From: Aspidapion aeneum
Taxonomy: Eukaryota > Arthropoda > Insecta > Coleoptera > Brentidae
Direction of reading: 5' to 3'
Assembly: GCA_963576565.1 (NCBI GenBank)
Contig: OY755038.1
Location: 180,209,452 to 180,273,451 of the forward strand
DNA length: 64,000 nucleotides
Shown here: one piece after another, positions 22,630 through 34,518 of the stretch
How the letters are laid out: each line of letters begins with the position of its first letter
Position numbering within the stretch: position 1 is the first letter of the stretch
Program-made: the position numbers and the translations under genes
Notes under the pieces: model-generated
What the model was told of the DNA's origin: nothing
Databases searched by the model: none
What the model saw: the letters and a program-made list of their open reading frames with translations, nothing else

Positions 22630-22986
22630 CAGCGGCGTAGCGTGCCCGAAAGGGCGGGGGGGGGGGGGGGGGGGGCGACAGCTAAAAAGGGCGCCTCTGG
22701 AAATCTGAAAACTGATGATAAATCGTGTGACAAAAAGGTCAAAAAGGCGCCTCTCACAAATCTTGCGACCAAAAAAAAAAAAGGTCATCATGTGTGAGGG
22801 GGCGGCCGATGAGTCACAAGGGCGCCTCTCACTCACGAATCTTGCGGCAAAAAAAAAAAAAAGGTCATCATGTGTGAGGGGGCGGCCGATGAGTCACAAG
22901 GGCGCCTCTCCCACCTATGGGGAGCCACTACCCTCGGGGCGGGGGGGGCGACGAACCCCCCGCGCCCCCCCCACGCTACGCCGCTG
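22630..22986. mobile_element. hAT MITE, CAGCGGCGTAGCGTG ends, exact 8-bp TSD
   Basis: It begins CAGCGGCGTAGCGTG and ends CACGCTACGCCGCTG. The 8-bp duplication GCTACAGA is perfect at 22622-22629 and 22987-22994, so the insertion is fairly recent. Near the left end is a run of about 19 G. Internally a unit of about 80 bp containing GTCATCATGTGTGAGGGGGC is duplicated in tandem (about 22784 and 22864), each copy preceded by a poly-A run. Confidence 0.9.
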
Positions 22987-23446
22987 GCTACAGATACACT
23001 ATTGTCTTTAAAATGGTGCTGTGTTAGTTTACAATAGAAGTGCTAAAACTCAAACAATTAATTTTACGATTTTCTATATAATCTAATAACAGTGTCAAAA
23101 ATTCTACCTTTCGCACCAAACTTATCCTTAAACAGTTCCCAAAGTACCTAGGTATTTTTTGCATGCGAGCAGAAAATAATAAAATACGTAGGCATTTGTA
23201 AATGGCCGAACAAGGTAGGTAGATAGGTATATTATTTTTCTACAGGCGTGAAAAATAAACTACTGCCTCTAGTAAATATCTCTCTGAAAAATTAATAAAT
23301 AATATTGTTTTGTATCATCATGCATTTTGCGTGCGAAAAATTGCACTTTTCCGCATTAATTCGGAAAGAAACCTTCCCGTAGCAACAAAGTTATAGTCAT
23401 AAAAATCACTAAAAACCCCAACTTGACAAAATTTAATACAAAGAAA

Positions 23447-23584
23447 TCTCCCCTTTGGTACACTAAGGGCGTGAGTCACATTCATTACACACGTAGCCTT
23501 CGCACTTATTGTACCAAACAATAAGGACGTCAGTTGCGCGTGTAATGAAAGGAAACTTACGCCTTTAGTGCACCAAAGGGGAGA
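23447..23584. mobile_element. Fold-back MITE, 2 x 65 bp
   Basis: The left arm, starting TCTCCCCTTTGGT, is complementary over about 65 bp to the right arm ending ACCAAAGGGGAGA, leaving almost no loop. Embedded on both sides is CATTACAC-CG. Nothing in it is coding. Confidence 0.8.
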
Positions 23585-23639
23585 AATACAATTTAAGGTT
23601 TTTTCCAAATATATTACGTATTTGGTTTTTTCCTTAAGC

Positions 23640-24520
23640 CGTTGACGACATGTTGCGCCTAAGAAGTTCGGTCAAGCAGTCGTGTGTGGAAATAGTAGTT
23701 TACCTAACTAGTGCGGAAAGTGCCTCTTTTCCGCACGCGATTGCAGATGGCCAAACGACGCGATAGCGGAGTTTGGCCAGCAATCAAGTGCGGAAAAGAC
23801 ACTTTACGCACGAGTTAGGTACACTATTTTTTCTATAAGCGTGAGGAAAAAACTAAAAATTAATCAGAAAATTATTTATATTCAAAACGTTTTAATCAAA
23901 TCAATTATTATTATTCACATTCTAGCGGCTTCTAGAACTGACTGGAGTAGATCTTCGTCCGAAGAATCCATTGAAAATCTGATTTTTTTGTTTGAAAAAT
24001 TCAAAAGACGCTTGTATCTGCAAAATTGGCTTTGTTTTGACAGTTTGTTTGTACTTTGTTGCTATGGTGATTTAAGATGCCAAATCTAAAACCACTAGTG
24101 TTCATTGTTGTTTGACATTGACAATGACGATATTTATACCGGGGAGGTTTAAAACTTATAATTTGAACCTATTTTACTGAAAACTTTATTTTATCGAAAA
24201 TATTGAAAATATAGCAGAATTTTAGTCAATTTGAACATTTTTAGGATATTTCGTGTGCTAGGAAAGATACAAATGTATTTTGAACGGTCTAAATGTTATA
24301 GAACACCTCAAAATCGTAACAAATTTACTTTTCCGCACTAGTGTGGAAAAAATATTTTTCCGCACTAGTGCGGAAAAGTGGCACTTTCCACACTAAAATG
24401 CGTGCGGAAAAGTGGACTTTTCCGCACGCTTATAGAAAAAATAATTTACCTACTTTCGTGCGGTAAAGTAATTACTTTACCGCACGCCGTTCGGTAAAGG
24501 TACTTTACCGAACCCGCACC
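23640..24520. repeat. Cluster of CCGCAC...GTGCGG palindromes
   Basis: Many copies of TTTTCCGCAC / GTGCGGAAAA occur in both orientations, for example around 23710, 23740, 23788, 24330, 24355, 24405 and 24420. At 24358-24377 CCGCACTAGTGCGG forms a perfect palindrome flanked by T and A runs. At about 24457-24486 a GTGCGGTAAAGTAATTACTT-type variant forms another. These look like ends of one MITE family inserted repeatedly near each other. Confidence 0.65.
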
Positions 24521-25180
24521 ATTTGGAGACCTTAGCAACGCGGCAATAAGGCAACTTCAATATTTGTTTACATTTTAACAATTTCGTCTAGTTTGACATG
24601 TTTATTTATAAATTCATGGGCGCACCCACGTGGGGGCCCCGGGGCCCGGCCCCCCCCCCAAGCCTTAGATTTTTTTACATATTTTCGACATATTTCAGAA
24701 AAAAACACAAAAAATAGCTTAAAATTCGACATCATGAGGCTTCGGGATAGTTTTTGTAAATTGGATGCTCCATATGTTATTTAAGGGTTGAAAAGACACT
24801 TTCCGCCTGTGTTAGGTACAATATTTTACCTATGAGTACCTTTTTTTGTAAATTTAATGTAATTTATAAATAAACATGTCAAATTAGACGAAATTGAAAT
24901 GTAAACAAATATTGAAGTTGTCTTATTATTGCGTTGCTAAGGTTTCCAAATGGTGCGGGTCCGGTAAAGTACCTTTATCGAACGGCGGTAAGTAGAGACA
25001 CTTTCCGCCTGTGTTAGGTACAATATTTTACGTATGAGTACCTTTTTTTTCAAAAAATTTAATGTAATTTATAAATAAACATGTCACATTAGACGAAATT
25101 GAAATGTAAATAAATATTGAAGTTGTCTTATTACCGCGTTGCTCCAAGATCTCCAAGTGGTGCGGGTCCGGTACACCCAA
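24480..25180. repeat. Inverted plus tandem repeats
   Basis: 24480-24615 is the reverse complement of about 24855-24990 (shared words include GGTGCGGGT, GCGTTGCTAAGG and AAATATTGAAGTTG). The stretch 24800-24980 is repeated directly at about 25008-25180. A GC-rich end resembling GGGCGCACCCACGTGGGGG lies at 24619 and may be another MITE inserted in the left arm. Confidence 0.65.
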
Positions 25181-26559
25181 TATGCAAAATCATCTTTTCG
25201 CAAAATGATTTAAACACATATTATATAGTTTCTCTTTATTTTATTAAAAATTATAGCAGACTATTTAATTATTCTGTCAGTTACTCCCTAAAAACTAACT
25301 TCTTGCGCGCAGAAAGGTGAAGTTTTCCACATCCTAGTAGAAAATAGTAAATTTAACAAGTACAAAAATATTACTTTGCCGCATGTAATTGCAGATGGCC
25401 GAATAACGCGCTTAGATGGCCGGGCCAGCAATTAAGTGAAACAAAATTTTACAAGTATTTATTTATATTAAATTTTGACAACGTATATTGTTTTGTCTGA
25501 CACGTTTGTTTTTAATTTTTTGTCATGGTGTTTTTTTCGCACTAGTGCGGAATAGGTTTCTTTCCTCAAAACACTATTTTTATAGTTTTCCTCGGGCGTG
25601 ACGAGAGCGTAACCGGCTCTGGAGGCGAAGTGAAAGCGCAAGGCACAGTGGTCTATGCCAGAAATGCGTTACCTACTATTAGCATATACGTAATTTACGT
25701 ATATGACTATTAGAGTTTTCAAGCGAGTTAAAGGCTTCTAGAACCGATTTTCGTGTGCACTTCATTGCTAAAATGTAAGATACAATTTAAATCATTTCTT
25801 ACACCCTAAGAATGCAAAATCGATTGGTCGTCCAAAAATCGTCGTGTGCAGGACGTGGTGGGGGTAATTTTTCCAAAAATTTAGAAAAAATTTTTTGCAT
25901 TGTTTAAATATATAAACTGTGCTCATGATTCCACCAAAAGCATATAGTAATATTTCTATCAGAAATATTTATTTTTCAATGTTGAAAATATCGTTCCCAA
26001 TGCTTTTATATGGAGTTCCCTATTAAACAAGTGCTCGCCCTGAAAACGCGTATTTACAATAATTTATAACTTGTTATAACTCGAGAACCCTTTGCTTAAT
26101 CAAAAAAACACCTTCTATAAACTTTGTGTATCAAAGATCAGGGATCACAACGGTTTTAGAAAAATGTCAATCGGACGCATAGTTTTTTTTTAAGTAGCAA
26201 AGAGTGATGAAGGGTCACATATTTTACAAATGCATGGCGGGACAGGCGAAACGCGACTCTATTAGTCGAGACACACGTAAGATCGCTTTTCGTTGATTAT
26301 CTCGCTTTTGCCATTGTTTCCCTTAATAAACAATGCTTTTGCGTTGCGATGACCGTGTAGAGTCATGGTAAATTTTTTGACTTGTTATGACAAGAACGTT
26401 GAATTAGTTGTTCTTTCTGTGTAATCTAATACAGTGTTTTCAATGTGTGTATGTAGTCAAAACAGAGTGTATTTAAAATAAACAATATATACAAACAGAA
26501 CCGAACCACCCGAACATATAATTTATTTTTTAGTTTAGCAGCATCATTTATTTAAAATT
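25181..26559. other. Spacer with a 23-bp palindrome
   Basis: No gene is recognised. CATATACGTAA and its complement flank one base at 25683-25705. Two further GTGCGG-type remnants occur near 25545. A GGATTCC-poor, AT-rich remainder shows nothing else. Confidence 0.35.
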
Positions 26560-26725
26560 TGTCAAAAATTCTACTTTTTTTTTTAATTTCGCCTGCGGCG
26601 CTATTATTCTTATTTAGCTACTAAATTTCACATCTCAATTTCTAATAAAAACCACTAAAAAAAATGTTTTTGATGTTTGCTGCCACTTTGACCCCTGCCC
26701 CCGGGAAATTCTGGATCCGCCACTG
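26560..26725 (-). mobile_element. Truncated hAT MITE
   Basis: The right end CTGGATCCGCCACTG is the reverse complement of the CAGTGGCGGATCCAG terminus of the family at 13825-14111. The body shares the CGCCTGCGGC(G/A) block. The other terminus is missing or decayed, so no target duplication can be read. Confidence 0.6.
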
Positions 26726-27080
26726 TATACAGAGTGTAAATAAGATTTAAGTGCAGAATAAATAAGAAAGCCAAAATTATATTTATTAGTATGATATAAG
26801 AAGTGAAACCAAAATAGGTTTGGGACAGTCACGTGGTATATATTTATTTTTTAATATAATTTTTTGTGACAAGTTTATTTATTACTCTGTCTTTGTCACT
26901 TTCCAATCACCCCGTTTTTAACTTAAGGCCTGCGCAAACACATTATTTGCCCCGATAAGCCTAGGCAGTCCATGTGAAAGATAGATTTGTGCACACTCGA
27001 TATTTCTTTTCTATATAAACTTTGCATAACACATTGAAAGTTATCGTTACTTGTTTAGAAACTTTAAAAAATAGTTGTGG

Positions 27081-27453
27081 TATACCATGTATCCCAGATA
27101 AAAGTTATTACACGGTTTCTTATGAGAATTTTGAAAACAATTACACACAAATTTGGATTATTGGGTAAACATTGGCGCTATTCCGAGCCCAGTCTATTTC
27201 AAAAATAAAAATATCTATAAAGACTTTTAAAAAATCAAGCAATAAATAAATTATTTTTATTAAAAGCAGTTTTTAGTTTTTGCTTGATATTTGGAAAAAC
27301 CCTTGTGGTTATTTTAAATTTTAATACAGCACCTGATTGGGCTCAGAATATAGTCAGTTTTTTCCATTTAACCAGAATTATAATATGTCTTATCATTTCC
27401 AAAATTCTCATAAGACCCCATGTAGTTACTTTTATCTGGGACACCCTCTATAG
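27081..27453. mobile_element. MITE with ~55-bp inverted ends
   Basis: The left end (CCATGTATCCCAGATAAAAG continuing to TTATGAGAATTTTGAAAAC) is mirrored by 27398-27453, ending CTTTTATCTGGGACACCCTC. It is about 370 bp, with no transposase. It probably belongs to the same broad CAGGGTGTCCCA group as 12213-12577. Confidence 0.75.
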
Positions 27454-28264
27454 TAAGTACTTTTTGAATATTATCTATATGTAAAAATTATACTACCCGC
27501 AACTTAATGAATTATATACGAAGTAACTGGAACGACCACGGCTATATGAGACACTAAGACAAAAATTTAACAGTTTTTTTAGAGTGACAACATACAATAA
27601 ATGCTAAGCATTGCAATCTTTCTCTCTCTAGTTCTAATCACCTGTGGTATTCTGTGAACTTAATACTTCAAGGAGATTGTCATTTGTGATTTGTCATTAA
27701 AGTGTTTGTCAATGTTGTCAGTAGCACCTCCTGCGCAGCGTGCTCTCTCTACAAAAAATATCAATATTTTTGCCTCACTTTGCATATAGAGATTATTGCC
27801 GTTAATAGGTCTTACGAGAATCTCTCAGTTTAGTGCCCTTTTTAGCCTATTAACCTTTCCATCATTTTTGACGTTGGTCAAAGCTGTCACATTATTTATT
27901 GATCCAGGAGACGATGTGAAGCCTTCCAAAAAGGCGCCACAAATGAAATTGCCTTATTTGAAAAAAACTTGCTTGCGATTAAACTCTTTTAAAAAAATCT
28001 CTATATCGTTATTTAAAGATGTAGTTGTACATTTACATAGATAGGGTTTTTGGCCACTGTGCGCCGATAAATCAATGTGACGACACGGGTCAAATGTGTG
28101 GGGACGATATACACCAATAAAATAATATGCATGAGTAAATTAAAGCATGTGTTTAAAAATAACCAATCAGGACATTTTATACTACATTCTACAAGAAGGA
28201 CACTCTTATGTACATTTGATATTGCCATTTCTTAATGTTTTCATCAAGAACTGGAAATTACCGT
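27454..28264. other. Spacer, no recognised gene
   Basis: A few short open frames exist but none carries a motif I can name. The sequence is AT-rich. Confidence 0.35.
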
Positions 28265-29660
28265 GGGTATTGGAATATTACGTATATGGTTGTGTAGGAT
28301 CTCTTTATAGCTTCTTGTATGTTGAGGGTTCTAAAAGATCGACCATCTTTCTATTGTAGTATCCCTGTTCAATACTACAGTGGCGTTTCCTTTGTCGGCA
28401 GGCAGTATCAGAATGTTTTCGTCCTTGTTGAGATCCTTAATGGCTTTTTCTTCCATCCTTGTAATGTTGCGTTTTGGTGGAGGGAAGTGGAACACATATT
28501 TCCGAAGGACATCACTGACCTGTTTAAAATCTGCCTAACGAAATCATATTTCACCTTCAATGAACAAATTTATGAACAGATCGATAGAGTAGCAATGGGT
28601 AGCCCTTTATCGCCAGTGATTGCCAACTTTTTTATGAAGAAACTGGAAGAGAAGGCGTTGAATAATGCATGTATGCTGTTATTATGGTTGAGAAATTCAT
28701 TAAGGCTGTCTCTACCATAAGGCCAAACGACAAAAGTGTCATCTACATATCGAAACCAGACTTTGAGTTTATGAGGGGCATTATTCAACGCCTTCTCTTC
28801 TAGTTTCTCCATAAAAAAGTTGGCAATCACTGGGTGTACCCCAGTATACAATTTAAAATGGAAACAGAGAACAATAGAGAATTAGCATTCCTTGACGTAC
28901 TAGTAACGAGGAAAGAGGGACGACTAGGACATACCGTATACAGAAAACCTACTCACACAGACCGCTACCTAAACAACACATCTAACCACCACCCGTGCCA
29001 ACGAAAAGGGGTAATAAGAACATTGGTAGAGAGGGCGAAAAGAATCTGCGAACCAGAACATCTAGACAAAAAATTAAACCATCTTAAAAACGCCCTCGTA
29101 GCAAATGGATACACTCAACGATCTTCAAGCCATCTAAGAAGATCGAGAACCACCTCAGATCTGTGAAGGATTAAAGAACCCACTAAGTCCTTCGGGTGTA
29201 TACCGCATTCCCTGTACCTGTGGAAGTGTCTACATTGGAATAACCAAATGGTCCGTAAACACAAGAATCAAAGAACACAAAGCCAACTGTCGACTCGGAC
29301 ATACGGAAAAATCCGCAGTTGCAGACCACACACTAAACAATGAAGACCACCGAATAAAATTCGAAGACACACAATTTCTCTGCGCCTTCTCTTCATACTA
29401 TCCAACAGTCTATAGAGAAGCAATCGAAAATATAAACACCAGCAGAACTTCAACAGATCTGAAGAAAGTGACCAACCACCGATCAGCTCTGATATATGCC
29501 CCGCCCACCATAGTGTATATAACCTACGCCCGCGACAGACTAACCACCAGTCTTCGAGAAGCCGACAAACAGTCAACATCTCCTGAAGATGCCATCCACT
29601 CGAGATGACGAAACGTCGAGAACGAATTTCCAACGACGACGGCCGAACAGCCCGAAAGCA
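28265..29660. pseudogene. Penelope-like element, rearranged and broken
   Basis: Four consecutive pieces belong to one Penelope-like polyprotein but switch strand. About 28265-28478 (minus) gives the N-terminal RT part with ILPADKGNATVVLNRDTT. About 28479-28668 (plus) gives FEQ-type motifs and VAMGSPLSPVIANFFM. About 28669-28840 (minus) gives WFRYVDDTFVVWP, the catalytic aspartates. From 28841 (plus) the frame resumes with LAFLDVLVTRK, LGHTVYRKPTHTDRYL and then, after a stop at 29164 and frame changes, the GIY-YIG endonuclease (GVYRIPCTCG, VYIGI) at 29194-29245 and EHKANCRLGH. The family uses RT plus GIY-YIG nuclease for retrotransposition. This copy cannot make one protein. Confidence 0.85.
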
Positions 29661-30670
29661 CACCCACCATATTTTTTATTGTTATTGTTCTTTTTCTGTA
29701 CAAAATACGGATGAAAATAATTTTTTAAAAAACAAAATTAAATTTATTTCCTTTTGCCCTGCGCTTAAATATTCTTTTGGTGAATAGAAAAGCACAAATT
29801 ATTTTACTTCAAAGCAATTTGCTTTGATCTAAGACAATTTTTTTTAACGTATATGACCAAGGGACGGAAGAGGGTACATGGGTTACACAAAGTCCACCAG
29901 GAGATTTCAGATGAAAATTTGTTTTGCTGTCACTTTCTACACAAGCTAATTGCTATGTCCCCCACGCCGCCCCCCTATGAGCACCAGTGATTTTGTAGAT
30001 TGTAATTTCTACAGAAGAGTGTTTTTGATATATTTTCGTTAGTTATATAGTTTTTCAAAACTGACTAAAACTATATAAACATTAATTTTGTAATCTTAAA
30101 AAATAAGACACGCTAATAGATTGTTAACCATGACATTGGAGAAAATTCATTAATTCCAGTTTGACTTAAACATAATTTAAAAGTACATGGGAAATCGGAA
30201 CGGCCCTAATATTTGAGAGTGATTATCTTTGTACGAGTTGGTTCGTCTAATACTTTCCTCAACTTCGGCTAGAGTTGAGCAGCGGGACTTTCTGAACTCT
30301 ATACTCTCCGGAAAGCAGCCTCACTTCCTGTTATGGCTAATAGGCTTTTGCCACAGCAAAGCTAAAATGAGATAACAACGATCAGTGGTTGAATCTGTTT
30401 TATTAAGATAAATCTTTCCTTTTATATTAAACCAAATGTTATCATTCGTGACAAATACATAAACCTAAAATTAAATATATCGTGTTGTTTTAAAAACTAG
30501 ATTATTGTTTTAATTTAAATAGGTAACCTTAAGAAGGCTAAATTATGTTATTAAAACTTAGTTTCTCAAGATCATCTGCGTTTAATCATAATTATCAGAA
30601 AAAATACATATTTATATAAAATTCTAAAAAAGAGAAAATCTGTTTAGTTTTATGATTAGATAATTTTAGC
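29661..30670. other. Spacer, no recognised gene
   Basis: AT-rich with no motifs I can name. A CCCCCCACGCCGCCCCCC-like tract near 29960 may be a decayed MITE end. Confidence 0.35.
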
Positions 30671-30795
30671 ATTTGATTCGAGGCTTCGAAGCGCTCGGCA
30701 GCTCTTCCTTTTTTTATGGTTTTGCATGGTCTTCAATGTAACCCATTAAAAAAAAAGGGGAAGGGCGGCCGAGCGCTTCGGGGCGTCAAATCAAA
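30671..30795. mobile_element. Fold-back MITE, ~125 bp
   Basis: The left arm contains ATTTGATTCGAGGCTTCGAA followed by GCGCTCGGC; the right arm contains GCCGAGCGCTTCGGGGCGTC followed by AAATCAAA, its imperfect complement. T-rich and A-rich tracts face each other in the middle. Confidence 0.7.
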
Positions 30796-31509
30796 CCTAA
30801 CCTGCCAGTGAACAATCTCGATCGGTGCTTCTGCTAGCTACCTTCATATGGTACTACCAAAACTAACTAAGTTTATTTTTACAAATTTTCTTAAAATAAA
30901 AATTTGGAAACAAAATTATTTGTTATCAACTTAAGGGACAAAATGTCCAAAATAAATTTTTTAGATTTTTTTTTAAATTGAGTTTCATATCCAAGATGGT
31001 ATAGACTTTCTGTTTTGAGACATATTCATATTAGGGGGCCCCCAAAGTTTATCATAAAAGACAAATAAAAATTCGCCATGATTACAAACAAAAATGGTAA
31101 AACAGACCAATGTTAAACACAGAATTATTAATAACTGGAGATTATTAAAAACGTCATTCATCAAAACAAGACAAGAAGAAAATCGAATTTCAATCAATCG
31201 AAAATCATAAAAAGGGGTCGTGTCTAGCTTGTGTATTCACTTAAAGAAGAGCTGTTTTGATATTGCTACGCAATTGAAACGTCCTTCACTGCAACCTCTT
31301 ACTACCCTGTTTAATGAAAACGCCGTATAGATATAACTATAGCAGATAGGGTGTTTTAACTAACTACCCTATAAAGCAGGGTCGGACTGGGTACGTAAGT
31401 GCCTCTGCGGGAGAGCAGGGCCAAGGGCCTCCTAACCAGAAAAAATAAGATATGTTTTCTCAAGTTATTCTAAATTTATTATATCAATTTCATTTAAATT
31501 GATTGGGCT
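30796..31509. other. Spacer, no recognised gene
   Basis: No gene is recognised. CAGGGTCGGACTGGG at about 31378-31392 resembles another hAT-type terminus; no partner end was found. Confidence 0.3.
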
Positions 31510-31708
31510 CAGTGGCAGAACGAGGATGTCTAAGACGGGGGGGGGGGGGGGGCGGGGGCAATGAGGCAACAAAAACATTTTTTTTTTGCGATTTTGCCAA
31601 AAATTGCAATTTATGTACTAGTTATTTTTTACTAGAATGTAAGATTATAAGGTTTATCTTAAGAAGGGGGGGCTCGGGCTCTTCAGGCCCTCCCTGGATC
31701 CGTCACTG
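31510..31708. mobile_element. hAT MITE, 199 bp
   Basis: It begins CAGTGGCAGAACGAGG and ends CTGGATCCGTCACTG. The 8-bp duplications ATTGGGCT (31502-31509) and ATTGGGTT (31709-31716) differ at one base. A long G run follows the left end and a GGGGGGCTCGGGC tract precedes the right end. It is the same family as 13825-14111. Confidence 0.85.
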
Positions 31709-31716
31709 ATTGGGTT

Positions 31717-32933
31717 AGATAACCTAGACGCTCGAGTACACAGATTATTGAATTTAAACTGATAGGATTTGATCAAAGTTAAAGTGGTAAATCCAAAAAA
31801 GTCGCCGACAGACATTTTAGTACGACATTTCGTTATCTGCTTTAGAAATATCAAGTCTTGTCAAGAGTGTTTTCCGATATTTGTATCTAACTGTAGTAGG
31901 GAAAGTCCAATAATTTCTTTCTTTTTCAACAAAAACATAACAAAAATAACTGCAAGTTACAGTCTCCGCCATTTCACTAAGGCTGCGCTACATTATTGTA
32001 TAATAAGTTGGTTCGGCTACATAACGGGTTGCCTACGAGTGCACTTCTACTTCAGTCAAATTTTCAGCTTTTTCAATGGTAATGTCAAACGCATGGGGTA
32101 CCCACTATTTTTATTTTGTTGGTTGTGAAATCCAATCTCTGGATGTTCTATAATCTTTTTTCAAGGGCCGTCTTCAGAAACGCCACGTGATCACTTGATA
32201 AGAACAAAAACAACAGAATAGGTTATTTCAAAAGAACGTCACTGGATGGCCCATTTAGGCAGTTTTCATAAAGCCACTATAGACTATGCAACAACCACAG
32301 ATAGTTTAAATATAAATTAAGATAGTCATAGTAACTAATTTAGTAATATTATCTTCTTAATTTTTATCAAAGGGCCCCGGTTACCAAATAATAACATTCT
32401 TTGACCAAAGACGCCCCTGGCTCTACCGCCAGCTACCCCAGGCCCCGGCGCCGGCGGGGATAATTTTCGGCGAACTAATATAGTCCTTGCCATAAGCAGT
32501 TAAAATTTTGTGTCATTTTCAGCCTCTTTGTTTATCATATGCATACCGACATCAACAAAAAAAAACTGAAAAATGGCATGTCTTTCAGTTGTTTTTATCT
32601 ATGCGTTTTCTTTGTCAAGCTGCAGTCAGCATTTTTTTATCCAAAGACAGTGACAGTTTTACCTTTAGTTATTTTCAGCGTTTCATCGTACTAGTTTACT
32701 TTGGTTTTATTACTTGTAGTAGTGCCTTTTGGTGCCAAATGACGCAAAATTTTGAGAATATTAAAAAAAAAATTCTCGTGCGAACCATACTGTACTGTTT
32801 CACTAACAACTTCAACGAAAGTCATCTTGTTTTTTGCGCTTAATGGCGAAACGTCTCAATTTTCAGGTAAATTCATTTTTTTCTTAGTTTTGGAACAATT
32901 TAATCAGTTTTATTTTAGTGAGAAGACAAAAAA
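31717..32933. other. Upstream region of the DIRS-like element
   Basis: This should hold the 5' end of the DIRS-like element, but I could not find its inverted or split direct repeat by eye. A GC-rich patch with GGCCCCGGCGCCGGCGG lies at about 32441-32457. The open frames at 31769-32128 and 32508-32843 are rich in F, S and Y and have no recognisable motif. Confidence 0.35.
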
Positions 32934-33693
32934 ATGAGCGATTTTAGTGAAAATCGTTGGCGGAGATCCCGAAGACGTTTACCTCGAATGTCACATTCAC
33001 GCTCGAGGTCTCAATCTTCCCGAAGATTTTCTAGGGAAAATAGAGACAGTCGGACTTACTCGAGTTGTAGATCCAGCAGGTCTGGCAGATTACATAGCTC
33101 TAGAAATAGTCGGTATTCTTTAGAAAAAAGACTGGATCGGCTGGAGGGGTTCCTATCTCAACAGGGTTAAACTGGTTGCAGGGGTTTTACCCCCCGCCGC
33201 ATAGAGCGGATAAATATCAATTTTATGCGCAAAACCAATTAGGTACCGCAACAACATCTGTGGGCATAATCTTAGATAAGGTATTGAAGCATGAGTCAGA
33301 TTTTGCGCAACATCTTATCCCAGCATGTGGCAGGGCGGGGAAGTTATTAACTGATCTCTTTAATAACGCCTCACGCCAAATCAGAAATGCTATTATTCCC
33401 CAACTATCCCAGAATTTGGCCCAAATGTAGCAAGGGAAACAGACATATGGGAGTTTTTGTTTAATGATTTTGCTCAAGGGGTTAAAACTGCCAAAGAAGT
33501 TAAGAAAGTTGGGAAAGGTTTATCAAAACCTGGTCCTTCCTTAGCAAAATCAGAACAAAAATCTGGGGCTTCTAAGAGAGTTTATAAGCAGCCACAAAAA
33601 AACTTGTTGAGGGCCTCTCGTTTCCAGAACCAACAGAGGGAAATAAGACAGAGGCCCTACAGTCAGACCAGGAAGTTCCGCTACAACAATTAG
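32934..33693 (+). pseudogene. DIRS-like Gag (ORF1), frameshifted
   Basis: The frame opens at ATG 32934 with an arginine/serine-rich head (for example SHSRSRSQSSRRFSRE). It ends at a stop near 33168. A second frame at 33176-33430 carries LIPACGRAGKLLTDLFNNAS, a pattern seen in DIRS Gag. A third, entered near 33420, carries ETDIWEFLFNDFAQGVKTAK. Reading all three needs at least two frame changes, so the gene is dead. Its order before RT, RNase H and a tyrosine recombinase is the DIRS order. Confidence 0.65.
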
Positions 33694-34518
33694 AGGTAAA
33701 GTATGCTGGTAGATTAGCCTACTTTTATTTTGAATGAGAAAGGCTGCTACTAAAAAATTCCCCTATCTTGGAGAGGATTGAAGGATATAAAATCACATTT
33801 ATTGAAAAGCCTAACCAGTCAAGTCATACATTTCCTCCTAAAAAACCGTTAATAGCAGAGACTGATAATTTAATAAAGTCAATGCTCTTAAATGGGGCAG
33901 TAAAAATTTGTAGACCTGTTGAGGGACAAATTATCTGTCCTTTTTCCCTTAGAGAAAAAGCAAATGGAAAATTTAGATTTATTTGTAATTTAAAACAAGT
34001 TAATAAATATATTGAGACTTTCTGTTTTAAAATGGAGGACTACAGAACTGTTAAAATTAATACAAAAAGATCATTATATGACAACCTTGGATCTAAAAGA
34101 TGCATATTTCTTAATAAAAATAGATTATGATCAGCGAAAATATTTAAAGTTTCAGTTTCAGGAAACATTGTATGAGTTCTGTAGTGCCCCGTTTGGCTTA
34201 TCCACCATGTTATATGTATTTGCAAAGAGGTTGCGTCCAGTTGTCAGGTATTTCAGATCGAAAAATGTATTATGTGTGATATACATTGATGACTTCATTA
34301 TTCTTAGCAAAGATCAAAAGGCACGTGTAACTTTTGTTCATTTTGTTCTGGGTACCCTTCAAAAACTAGGTTTTTTGATAAACTTTGATAAAAGCTCTTT
34401 AGTGCCAAGTAAGTGAAGTAAATACTTTGGAATTATTTTTGACAGCGAGCAATTTTTGGTAGAATTAACAGAAGAACGTAAACTAAAAATCCTTGTTTTA
34501 GCAAATAAATGTAAAGGC
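33694..34518 (+). pseudogene. DIRS-like reverse transcriptase, 5' part
   Basis: Recognisable DIRS RT blocks are ERIEGYKITFIEKPNQ, GKFRFICNLKQVNKYI and FKMEDYRTV in one frame, then LDLKDAYFLIKIDYDQRKYL, CSAPFGL and the catalytic YIDD box (VIYIDDFIILS) in the next. The frame change is near 34050. An in-frame TGA at 34414-34416 is followed by clear continuation (KYFGIIFDSEQFLVEL). The coding sequence is then cut at 34518 by the Gypsy insertion and resumes in frame at 55114 once the insertion and one AGGC copy are discounted. Confidence 0.85.
34515..34518. other. Left 4-bp target-site duplication of the Gypsy element
   Basis: AGGC precedes the TGTAAC start of the left LTR and is repeated right after the CACA end of the right LTR at 55110-55113. 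Confidence 0.85.

Noticed and set aside
29268..29663. 131-codon minus-strand frame
   Set aside because: It is the antisense of the Penelope GIY-YIG region, whose plus-strand motifs are clear.
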